A stretch of DNA of 19,173 nt from Terana coerulea (Eukaryota > Basidiomycota > Agaricomycetes > Polyporales > Phanerochaetaceae). This document shows, one piece after another, positions 9,399 through 18,449 of the stretch. The notes beneath the pieces were generated by a model. The model saw only the letters and a list, made by a program, of their open reading frames with translations. It did not search any database and was not told where the DNA came from. The position numbers were made by a program, and so were the translations under genes. How positions within the stretch are numbered: position 1 is the stretch's first letter; each line of letters begins with the position of its first letter. The DNA lies in assembly GCA_024811115.1 (NCBI GenBank), contig JAKOGH010000522.1:1-19173 (forward strand), written 5' to 3'.

Positions 9399-11918
9399 TC
9401 AATCGTCCTCATCATCGTCTTCGTCGCTTGTGGGAACCTTCGTATGCCTGATAGCAAAGAATACGTTGCCATTAGCCCAGTCACCGGCATCGAAATTGTT
9501 TTTCCACTTCACGTACGGGTTCTCCGGCTCGACCTGTATGTCCCACCATCCCTCGAATAACTCCTTCATCTCTCCGCCGGCGACCGCATCGCTGTGCCAC
9601 ACCCGCCGCACCTTCAAATTGCCATTTCCCATCACGCGCGTGGTCGTCGGGATCTCCAAGCGGGCCTGGAAACCGTGCACCTTGCTCAGGTCGAGGTCCC
9701 AGTCGTAGAATCCCGCGATCTCGTCGTCGCCGAATTCAATCTCGCCAATATACCCGCCTATGACGTGTACGGAGCGCATGAGCACGCGGTCCGCCATGTT
9801 CCCGTCCCAGTCGTCAGCCCGTGGGCCTGTCACCTTCGCCGCCTTGCCTCTGTACCCCGTCTTGAGCTCGAACATCTCGCGACGCGACGGGTCCTCTGCG
9901 AGGAGCTTGAGGAGCTTCGCGTGGATCGCGGCGTACTCGTCGGGCTTGCCGCGTGTCTTACGCTCAGGTTGAACGGAAGCGAGGTTGTCCCCGTCGGCGT
10001 CGAACCACGCGAATGTGCCTGTGAAATCGGGTTCGGCAGACGTGACGGTAGAGTTGGAAGCTGACTGCTGTCGAGCTGCAGGCACGGCTCTGGGGGAAAG
10101 GGATTTGGGTGCAGCTGGAACAGGTTCCTCGGGCTCGGACTCGGACGCGTCGCTGCTCTTGGTGGGCTCGACTTCGCGCGTGTTGGTCGCCGCTGCGTTC
10201 CTGCGCTTCTTATTGGTAGCTCCAGAGACAGTTTTATTTGTTTTGGGGCCAGTGGGTTTGGCTTTGACCTTCACCGCCGTGGAAGACGGGCCGGCTGCAT
10301 CTGACGTGTCGCTGGCCTGCTCCGGTTCAGCCTCAACACTCTTACTCGCAACCGATATTGTGGCTCTCTTTGTGACTGCTAGTTCAGCAGGAATGCCCTT
10401 CTATCACAGCGTGTTGAGGTCATATTTCAGCGGAGGTACGGTGCAGTTGAAATAGTGTCTGAACCTGTATTGCAGCTATCTGGTAGAACATCATATCGCC
10501 CCTCGCTACCGTATCGCTGCAGGGTGGGTGAAATATTGAGTCCAGATTTCAACCAGTCCGAGGACTGTCTGCGAGATTGTCTGCGAGGTGGTTGGTTCCT
10601 TCAGCCCGAGTAAATCTTATCTCAATCTTATCTCTCGGACTGATCGCCTGCCTTATTAAGAAAGTCTGCTGCGGAGTTTGAATCCAACCAAGACTGCTCG
10701 CTAGCTGCACAGTGCACCCCAGACTCTTCGTTCTCTCCTCGATGACCACTGTGCCCATGCCGTCCACCATCTACCCCACCTCCGTCGTTGCACCACAACG
10801 GATACAAGGCTGGGGTCAAGAAGTGTATGTCTTCAGCCCTTAGAAGGTCCAAGTTCAGCGAGCAAGAAGTGCTCACCAGTTGGCGCAGCTCATGCTTGGT
10901 GCTTGTGGTGATGTAACTCATCGATAACAGCAGCGAAAGCACGAGAGAATGTGTGTATAATACAGAGTAAGTTAAATATTCGTATCTCACGGTCTTTTCT
11001 CTCACTATGCTACGCATATAGTGACCTTCGGCGTCGAAAACCCTCGGGGCGGTCACAATGGTACGTGCGTTTTGCTTCCGTACATTGGTCGTCCTTGTTC
11101 ACTTACCCCACCTTTTGTCAGGTACCAATCCTCATGGACTTTAGCTTGGATAGTGTGAAGATTAGTGAACGTGGGCTCTGTGAGAGAGGTGTGTGACATA
11201 TGATAATGTCAAGGGCGCTGATTTGACTTGTTTTTCGCAGATTTTACAGTGTTGCTCCTTTATCATCATGCACAGTTCCATCTTTGACTAAGCTCAACTC
11301 AGGCTGAGCTGAAGGTGCGCTTTGCTCAAACTCCCAGAGGTGACTGCAGGTGAGTGAGCAGTCTAGCAGGGTATAGAGGGCAAAGGTGGACTGTATGCAC
11401 TCTTGTAACATCTAACTCCCTCCTATACTCCCAATATTATGCCATAACTTCACTGTATAGTAGTCTAGTGGCCGGTCGAATATAAAATGATTTTGTGCTA
11501 ATATTATGATTTATTGCGGATTTATGCATAATTACAATATGAGGGCGTCAAGAAGGCGCCAAGGCCATCTGGCAGCAGTCTTGCACCCGTCTTGCAATGC
11601 ACACGCCGGATGGTTGAAATCTGGCAGCTGCGGACTGGTTGGAATACTGGTTGAAATCCGGCCAAACACCTGTTCCGTCACCGCACCGTACCCACCGCTG
11701 CGGCATGGTTGAAAGACGGCCGCGCAACCACTCCGTAGCTGCGTTGAAATATGACCTCAACACGCTGTGTATCTGGCAAATGCACGAGGGGCGGGGGCAG
11801 TCCTCGCCTTCTTCGTCGTCGGTTCTGACTTCGATGCTAAAAGCGATGAAATTGAAGCTGTTGCCGGTAACGGCTTTCATAGACAAAACGCACCCGCTGC
11901 CTTGCGCTTTGGTGGCAT
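9399..11918 (-). CDS. Unrecognised nuclear-type protein, split by a transposon-bearing intron
   Basis: I infer three exons: 11918-11894, 11836-11786 and 10378-9399, giving 351 residues. The main frame (9399 to about 10400) has no ATG, and its only upstream starts would be GTG, so an upstream exon is needed. At 11918 an ATG begins MPPKRKAA. A 57-nt intron (11893-11837, GTGCGT...TTTTAG) leads to SKSEPTTKKARTAPAP, a Lys/Arg-rich nuclear-localisation-like start. The next intron (11785-10379, GTGCAT...GAACTAG) joins in phase 1 to PVTKRATISVASKS. Residues 26-140 are charged and look disordered. A compact region at about 144-335 contains GTFAWFDADGDNL, HVIGGYIGEIEFGDDEIAGF and ELFEGWWDIQVEPENPYVKW. 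The C-terminus is acidic (SDEDDDEDD). I do not recognise the domain; a chromatin or nucleic-acid role is only a guess from composition. The long intron holds a TIR element; without it the intron would be 39 nt. The last exon is well supported, the first two are inference. Confidence 0.65.
10405..10449 (+). repeat. Left terminal inverted repeat
   Basis: This is the 45-bp left arm of the transposon. The outer 25 bp are identical to the right arm; six mismatches are scattered over the inner 20 bp. Confidence 0.8.
11725..11769 (-). repeat. Right terminal inverted repeat
   Basis: This is the 45-bp right arm of the transposon, in inverted orientation to 10405-10449. It ends in CGCTGTG, followed by the TAT that matches the left flank. 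Confidence 0.8.
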
Positions 11919-12019
11919 TTTTTGAAGTGCAGGCAGACGAAAGGAGGAAAAGAGGTCGTTCACCTGGCGAACGAGAATAAAGTGCACGACGCGTTCGCCG
12001 GACGCCCGTTTAATGAGCT

Positions 12020-12026
12020 TGACTCA
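12020..12026. promoter_or_regulatory. TGACTCA, Gcn4/AP-1-type site
   Basis: The exact palindromic consensus of fungal bZIP factors such as Gcn4/CpcA and Yap-like proteins lies about 100 bp upstream of the ATG at 11918. A CACGTG E-box follows at 12031-12036. Position favours a regulatory role for the minus-strand gene, but a 7-bp match can occur by chance. Confidence 0.3.
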
Positions 12027-12410
12027 TGGTCACGTGAAGCGTCGGGCGCCCAGGCAGTGACTCGGCCATTAATGTGTCACTTACGCGCAGTACTCAAACG
12101 CAGCAAGTACGAAAAAATCATAAGGCCGCATTTTATGCAGCAGGGCCCGATACCGCCAATAAGTCCCCGCCATCCGGGATAACAATGCGCAGCTTTAGAG
12201 CACTAGTAACTCCGCCTCACGCATTATGTAAACCTCTTGATTGAAATCCTCAGAAAGAACAGATTAATTCCATGGTGTGAACAGTGGCCTCGCAAATGCA
12301 CGGCATAACATGAAGGCGTAGCAGATATGGTGGGAAGAGGAATGAGACGCGATGGAGACGGTGTGCAGTGAGCAAGTTTGCCGTAAGGAAATGAACAATA
12401 ACGAAGGAGC

Positions 12411-12427
12411 CACGTGCGGGCCACGTG
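12411..12427. promoter_or_regulatory. Pair of CACGTG E-boxes
   Basis: Two exact CACGTG palindromes (12411-12416 and 12422-12427) are 11 bp apart, about one helical turn. That spacing would suit paired bHLH dimers. The pair lies about 600 bp upstream of F2 and 500 bp upstream of the divergent gene, so the target is unclear. Confidence 0.3.
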
Positions 12428-12805
12428 AAATGCCACGTTGTTTGCCAGATCTTGCAAAGATCGCAGGGGCCCTAATCAACTATCGTACGGTAAGACCCTC
12501 AACCTAAAGGTATCGGGAATTATCGCAGTTACTAGCTTATCGTCTCAAGATCGAGCAGAATCAAGCAGAAAGAAAGGAGACGTTAGAGCGCCGACGAGCT
12601 GAAAAACAGTGCGCGAACGCTATGCAGTGGCGACAGTGCCATTCAGATTACAACTCGGCGGCAGTGGCCTTCCATTGCAACCACCAAGATCAAGAGTCAG
12701 CGATATCTTTCTCCGTTGTCAAATGGGCTGTGTACTGTATGTTATAATCGTCTCAACGTTCAACTCCCATGACTAAGTTTGCGAACAGGCCTAGACTGTA
12801 GAAGT

Positions 12806-12825
12806 GATGTTCTTCAAAGAACATC
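12806..12825. promoter_or_regulatory. 20-bp perfect palindrome, heat-shock-element-like
   Basis: GATGTTCTTCAAAGAACATC has two perfect 9-bp arms around a 2-bp centre. It contains TTC and GAA units like those of heat-shock elements. It lies about 200 bp upstream of the F2 ATG, where an operator for a dimeric factor would be plausible. Function is inferred. Confidence 0.3.
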
Positions 12826-13025
12826 CATCTGCATCAGCTCCTTCGCATATTAGGGTTCTCGGTGTGTCATCTGCTCATGAATTTATGTGCTATCTAACGA
12901 GAATTTTGACAGTATAGGTCGGTGTCGCCGTCGGACACTTGTACTCATTTACCACCCCGACGTGTCGGTGAAGCGCATACAAGACCACGTTACTGGATTT
13001 TCTTTTGCCCCACACGACAGCCTCC

Positions 13026-14696
13026 ATGTCTTCGCCAACTCAGTCGCCCTCGCCGCCTACTATTCCTATCTCTCATACTGCGGCACTTCCACCAAATGGC
13101 AGACGCCTTGCTTCCGCATCTGACCTCCCTCCCGAAATCATCCGTCACATTCTGGAGACCTTGATTGGAGAAATGGTCGGCGACATGCCACCTGCGCGAA
13201 GCAGAGTACTTGGAGCTTTCAGTCTTGTCTGCCGGCACTGGGCGGCGTTGTGCCGCGAAGCGATGGAAAAGTGGATCGAGATCTACTCCGACCACTGTGT
13301 TGCTCAGTTCCTGAGTGGCATCGATCTTCGACCTATACGTGGCGTGCGACCGCTCGCAGAGTTCATCCGGGGCTGGGAGGTCAAGTGCAGCCAAGCGTAC
13401 GAGCCGTGGTTACACACCTTTTTCTTCAGGCTGCACGCGCAACCGTGCGCGCCGTTGTTGCATCCAAGTGCCCGCAGCCTCGTCATATCGCACGCGAGCA
13501 CCCGCGGTGAATCTACCTCAAATGGAGACTTTCTCCCGGCTCACGCATCTCGGTCATTATCTGCGTTTCTTCCGCGCACAATCCCCGGGCGCGTGTTTTT
13601 GTTGAACAGCCTCCACCTGCACTATCTGCATTTTCGGCATGCCATGGACCTCGTTCGGCTTGCTGCTGAAGTACCGACCCTCAGCATGCTCTATTGCATG
13701 GGTCTCGTATTTCCCGAGGCTACAACGCCTCTGGGTCTTGGCGCCGGAGCTCGGACTCCCGCTGAACGCGCACTTACGTATGTGTCCATGGAAAACTGCG
13801 GCGGGGTTGAGCTGGAAGCCGACCTCATGCTTTCCGTCTTTTCATATGCCAGGCTGCACCACAGACCACAGGGCCTGCCTGGACACCTTCGCGACTGGAT
13901 GCTTCAACTTGCACAGCTGCTCGCGCCGGAGCATGTCGAGTTTGAAACGCTCACTCTGCAATACGTCGGTGAGAATCTATACTTTTGATTTCGTTTTTTG
14001 GAGACTGAGAGTTTACACTATCCAGACAGTTGCATCCAATTTTCCTTCCGGCAAAGCGGTGCTTTGGGCCCCTCCATCGACGCAAAATCATACCTAGGCC
14101 TAGTGCACTTCGATGTTGACTCACTGAACACACCGCCGGTGCAAAATAAGCCTCACGTTTTTCTGCAGCTTGGGCCCAATTACGACCTCCCGACGTTACG
14201 GCGTGTAAACTGGGACGCACTGGACATGCTCCTCACTCCCTCTACCCAAAATCATGCTCGCAGCTTGGATATCAGCATCGACGTCGACGCTGCGTACATC
14301 TTCAGGTCGATTCTGAACACCATCCTCTCCGGCGCGTTCGTGCCCACGGCATATCAAGAGGGCCGATTGCGTGTCCACCTCACGGCACCTCTAGCCGCTT
14401 TCTCGACTCCGCGGGAGTGTACCCCGCTCTTCTCACTGCGCGACGTGCTTGCCGCGCCGCGCACACACGCCATAAATGGGCGCACCGTATCGCTCACCGA
14501 GCCACAGATGTTCGACTACATGCTGTGCACGTCCGATGCTGAGCGGGCGGCGTTTCTTGATTGGATACACGCGGACGGCGGGCGGGCGTATCAAGAGCAG
14601 GTCGCACTTATCGAAACAATCGGATTCGCGCCGAGCCAGCCACGGAATCGGGGCAGTCGGGTTGTACCCCCAGGCGAGAAGAAAGGGCCGGTGTAG
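13026..14696 (+). CDS. F-box-like protein, paralog F2 (intact)
   Basis: Two exons (13026-13968 and 14026-14696) encode 537 residues. The intron (57 nt, GTGAGA...ATCCAG) splits a GAC codon, giving LQYVDSCIQF across the junction. The first ATG in frame, 13026, gives MSSPTQSPSPP; the frame's upstream extension uses only TTG. The F-box-like motif is at about 34-80 (DLPPEIIRHILETL ... FSLVCRHWAALCREAM). Conserved family blocks follow: YEPWLHTFFFRLHAQP at about 125-140, FLPRTIPGRV at 181-190, LHFRHAMDLVRL, and near the end LFSLRDVLAAPRTHAINGRT. The likely role is a substrate adaptor of an SCF ubiquitin ligase; no LRR or WD repeats are obvious and the target is unknown. An alternative end exists: a weak intron (14664-14743, GTACCC...CCTCAG, phase 0) would join the frame open to 15088 and give 641 residues. 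This is the best-preserved member of the family in the window. Confidence 0.85.
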
Positions 14697-15922
14697 CAGG
14701 CACAGCAGACACCAGCCCCGCCGATGCGCGTCCTATACCTCAGTACACCGGGTCTAATGCGCAGGTGGTGGCAGAGAATGCACCGGCGGTCACGCCGCGC
14801 ATCTCGGCTGGTGTATCGATCGACCTGCTGCACTCAGCACGGTCGAGCTCTACAATAAATGCGGAGGGGCAAAGGGCGACTAAGGTTTTGAAAGAGCTGG
14901 ACGTGCGGCGTCCTGGGCAGGAAGTGGCAAAGTACGCGCAAGATCCGAAGAGCAGCGGAACAAAGCGCAAAGGGAGACTGTGGGGCGGGTGGAAGAAGCC
15001 GGTGCTAGTGCAGGAGACGCAGGGCTCGAACTCGACTGAGGAGAACCGTAGCGATTGTAGTAGGGAGCAGGGGCGAATTGGTAAATAAATGAGTCCGAGA
15101 GGAGAGCTTAATTTAGGTACGTTTGGAAACGTTGCTTGAGTACCTCCAAGTACTTACTGTTCTCATCCGGAGTATTTAACTGTCTCTTCAGTTGTAGATG
15201 ACTTGCAAAAATAGGTTAGCGCCATATGCTCCTATCAGTTCTCTTTGCGAACATGATCCCCAGGTATCTGAGTTGGGTGCATCGCAAAATGCATTGTGAT
15301 GCCAAACTGCGCCGAACGCCGCAATGACGAGAGTTTGAAGATTCCTTGACCCCCATCAAACCCCCATGACAAGAATCAAGTTAACACGTTTCTCAGGCAT
15401 TTCCAGCTATCTCTGGTACGCTGTGCCCGCATTATTTTGGGGCCTGTTCTTTTGCGATGACTTGAGTACACAGCTCCCCGCCCAAGTCCGGAACTTCCTT
15501 CATGCTATGAGGGCTAGCCGCGTCTGGGTACGGCTGGAGACGTTACCACAGAGGCGTCTGACACCGCCGCAGGGCGCTACAGCACGTGCAGCTTCGAATA
15601 TGTACGGAGTTGGTTGAGGAATAGCCTGAGTACGAGGCTACTTCTGTCCGATCTCCCTCGCTCGTCGCTGAATTGTCGTCAGTATCTCATTGCACTGTAC
15701 CGCTCTTTGTCGCTGATTCTCATTCTTGGCATCTCCGTCCCCAGTCCCAGTCACGTTCCTGTTCTTCTCCCAAGACCTATCTACAACCATCTTTACGGCC
15801 ATTCTCCCACGACACTCATCACGCCAGCCGAATCCATCCTGCTGACGGTACTCTCAGCATCCTCTTGAAGCTCTTGCACACATCCCACTTCGTTGATCTG
15901 ATCCTGCTCTGACGCGCTTACT
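14697..15922. other. F2 downstream region and F3 upstream region
   Basis: From 14744 to 15088 one plus frame is open with a charged, low-complexity sequence (ITVEN-type residues absent; instead KVLKELDVRRPGQEVAKYAQ and TKRKGRLWGGWKKP). It may be an alternative or ancestral C-terminal tail of F2. The rest holds no convincing gene; pyrimidine-rich DNA at about 15690-15790 looks like promoter or leader sequence for F3. Small ORFs at 15366-15617 and 15614-15868 have no recognisable features. Confidence 0.35.
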
Positions 15923-17580
15923 ATGCGTGACCATCGCAATCCTCGCCTGTGTTCTCATGCTTGGTGCCAGGCCGATCCCTGTCCCCGCATCCATCGACCT
16001 ACTGCGTGCTCGTTGGCCTCAGCCGCAGATCTTCCGCCCGAGGTAGTCACCCACATTTTGGTGTCCTTGATCGAGAGCTTGGGAACGTACAACGAGAAGA
16101 TACAGGCGCTAGGGAAATGCAGTCTCGTATGCCGCTTTTGGGCACAGCGGTGTCGAGAGCAGTGGAGGCAGGCGAAGCTCCTTCGGATGAAATCTGGGAC
16201 CCACGTTACCCGCTTTCTGTGGGCTTCTGCACTACGCCCAGTCAAAGGATTACCGCCCATTACGGACTGCGTGTCCAGCTGAGCGGTGCTATGTACCGAT
16301 GCCCGCGAGCTTTGGCTACGCTGATTGTTTCTCAGCGCAAAACTGCAGCGCGTTGCCGAACCCCTCCCAACCGCCCGAAAACTGGAAGTGTACGGTCGGG
16401 ACCCGCGCGCCACAGTCGCTCTCGGCGGAGCTTCCGCGAATGGTACCGGGGCGCGTGTTTTGCATCGCGCAGCTGAACTTCTTTAATCTTTACTTTCGCA
16501 GCGTCGCAGCCTTTGTTCAGCTTGTCGTAGAGCTGCCTACGCTTCACGTGGTGACCTGCAATCGCATCAGTTACCCCGCGGATATCACTTTTATTCTACT
16601 AATTCTTGGTGGTAATGTGCGACAACGAGGTCGGCACAGCCTTGGCGAAATCCAGTTCCCTGACTGGACTACAGATGGAATTGTCGCTCTCACCGCTTTC
16701 CTGCTGGCTAGGCTGCATAGAGACTTCCCCGAGCTCCGCAACCAGCCTATTGTCCAACATTTGATTGTACGACTCAAGCAACATCTTGAGTCGTTACGCG
16801 AGTCTGCTAAATAGCTGAAGGTATAGTACATAAGTCATGGTAAGTCATGCATGTTGATTTCGTACCCTACGTGTTCTTAAATATATGCTGCATCGACCAG
16901 ATAACGGAAGGAAGGATCTGTGCTTCCTTTATATAGCATCAACCGAGCCGCAGGACTTCCATAACCAACTCGAATTTCACTTCGGCGAGATTATCCATCC
17001 ATCAAGCCACAGTCTCCTACAAGTTTTCTGCCACTTCATTGTCGATTGGACAAAGTTTCAAGACTTTGCAAAGGTCCATTGGGCAGTGGCAGACAATATC
17101 CTTTGTGCCCATGACCAAGTCCGAGTATTCGCACTGGAGATGATTTGCAAGTCAAGTCAGCTGTATGCTCCCAGATGTATTGTGCAAACAATCTTACAAG
17201 GACGGTTTATACCGCGCGCCCTCCGTGAGCGCAAAATTCACATCCATGTCACGATTCATGATGGCAGTCACTCCACCCTCCAATCCGTCTATAATACGCA
17301 GGAGGCTTCATATGGTCCGGTCGAGCATCTGGTGAACGGAAACATTGTGTCGCTCCATAGGCCGCAGATATGCGACTACCGTTTATGCAAGACTCCCGAG
17401 CAGAAGGAGGATTTCCTGCAGTGGATTCTGGCGGACAGAGGAGAGGACTACAGGGCTCAAATCGAGCGTTTGATTGCTCTGGACCCCAGCGACCAGCAGT
17501 GGCACGAGAGGCCAAACCAAAATCTGCTGGTATACCCGCGGAGGGCCAAGCGTGTGTCGGTCGAGGTGACAGAAGCGTAG
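15923..17580 (+). pseudogene. F-box-like protein, paralog F3 (pseudogene)
   Basis: The ATG at 15923 opens a good family start: SAADLPPEVVTHILVSLIES, then ALGKCSLVCRFWAQRCREQW. The frame then meets TGA at 16280-16282, in ITDCVSS*AVLC, where F1 has ECVTGWAV. A second TGA comes at 16322-16324. Around 16385-16400 homology moves to another frame, which reads SLSAELPRMVPGRVFCIAQL and LYFRSVAAFVQLVVELPTLH. Two TAG codons (16812-16814 and 16824-16826) precede a well-formed intron (16840-16900, 61 nt, GTAAGT...ACCAG) at the family's conserved position. The last exon is open to 17580 with KDLCFLYIAS, ERKIHIHVTI, ICDYRLCKTPEQKEDFLQWI and YRAQIERLIA, matching the F2 C-terminus. Four stops plus a frameshift make sequencing error unlikely. 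The open 3' exon may reflect recent decay or chance. Confidence 0.82.
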
Positions 17581-18449
17581 AGAGCCGATACGTGCGTGCG
17601 CACTCGGCAGCAGGAGACACTGCCAACGTAGAAATGTGCCTGGGGGCGAGCCGATCGCTCGTCCGTAGCAGGGGATGTCTTGGGATCGGCGGTGGAGCTG
17701 TGATATGAAAGGCCTACAATGAAACCAACACAGACGAGGCCGACGAGGACTGTAGAAAGCGAATGTTGAAGGTGTTATGGATGTGGAGGACAGCAGAACG
17801 GAGCGGTGCATTCTCGCTCAGTGTACGTATACTGTACTTTTCAATCTTCTTATGTGTGAGATCGCCGACGCCCGACCACTTCTGGTCCTAACGAAGTATG
17901 TGAGCGTATTTGTACATACAGTCACGCACCATGAAATGTTTCAACGAATGTAACGGCGCATGCATGCCAAGCAGTTCTCGATTCTCGACTGAGGACGCTT
18001 GGGCAGTTCACGGCTCGCCGTCAGCCTCCTCGCTAGCTTCCTCCTCCTCCCGCCGCCTGGCCACAGCTTGAGTTCGAAGCCGGGGCTCGTGTACGTGGTG
18101 GAGAAGTGAAAACGCCAGGAGAACTCAGAGCGAGAAATGAGAAAGAAATGAGAGTGAAGGCGAGCGCGAACACGATCCACGTGAGTAACACGTGGTGACG
18201 CGTCTATCCCACGGCTACGCCCAGGACCTCAGGCTGTCCTCCTCCATTACTTTAACTTACCCTCAACGCAACACGTTCTCCTTGTGCCCCAAGCGCATGT
18301 ACTACGGCCCAGCTCATTGCGGCTATGATTTTGTCGCCTGGGAATGGTGATTAAACCCCAGGTACGGGGCCAGCAGTATTTCCAGGATTCATTCTAATCG
18401 TACCTGGTAGGTTTTTGATGACACTAGTCCCGTTTTCTTTGACCGCACT
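17581..18449. other. Intergenic region between F3 and F4
   Basis: About 870 bp with no supported gene. The minus ORFs at 17383-17811 and 17941-18180 lack domain-like features. The region should hold the F4 promoter. In the F4 frame a TAG at 18408-18410 precedes the ATG with no other start between them. Confidence 0.4.

Larger units (their letters stand above)
10405..11769. mobile_element. Non-autonomous TIR DNA transposon, about 1.37 kb
   Basis: The ends are inverted copies of each other. The left end begins CACAGCGTGTTGAGGTCATA at 10405; the right end, read on the minus strand from 11769, begins with the same 20 bases. Identity is perfect for 25 bp and about 39 of 45 over the first 45. Both sides are flanked by TAT (10402-10404 and 11770-11772), a candidate 3-bp target-site duplication. 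Subterminal motifs repeat: TGGTTGAAAT at 11611-11620 and 11648-11657, variants at 11636-11645 and 11706-11714, and the inverted form ATTTCAACCA at 10546-10555. No ORF inside resembles a transposase, so it is probably a deletion derivative mobilised in trans. The 3-bp duplication would fit PIF/Harbinger- or CACTA-like elements, but the superfamily is not settled. It appears to sit inside an intron of the minus-strand gene around it. Confidence 0.75.
11919..13025. other. Divergent intergenic region between the split gene and F2
   Basis: About 1.1 kb separates two divergently transcribed starts (11918 on minus, 13026 on plus), so it should hold both promoters. It contains a TGACTCA site, three CACGTG sites and a 20-bp palindrome, listed separately where notable. 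The ORFs in it show no recognisable protein features. Confidence 0.45.

Noticed and set aside
9399..10274. GTG at 10274 as the start of the nuclear-type protein
   Set aside because: The frame continues open upstream to about 10400 without an ATG, and a phase-compatible upstream exon set starting with ATG exists; nuclear fungal genes rarely use GTG.
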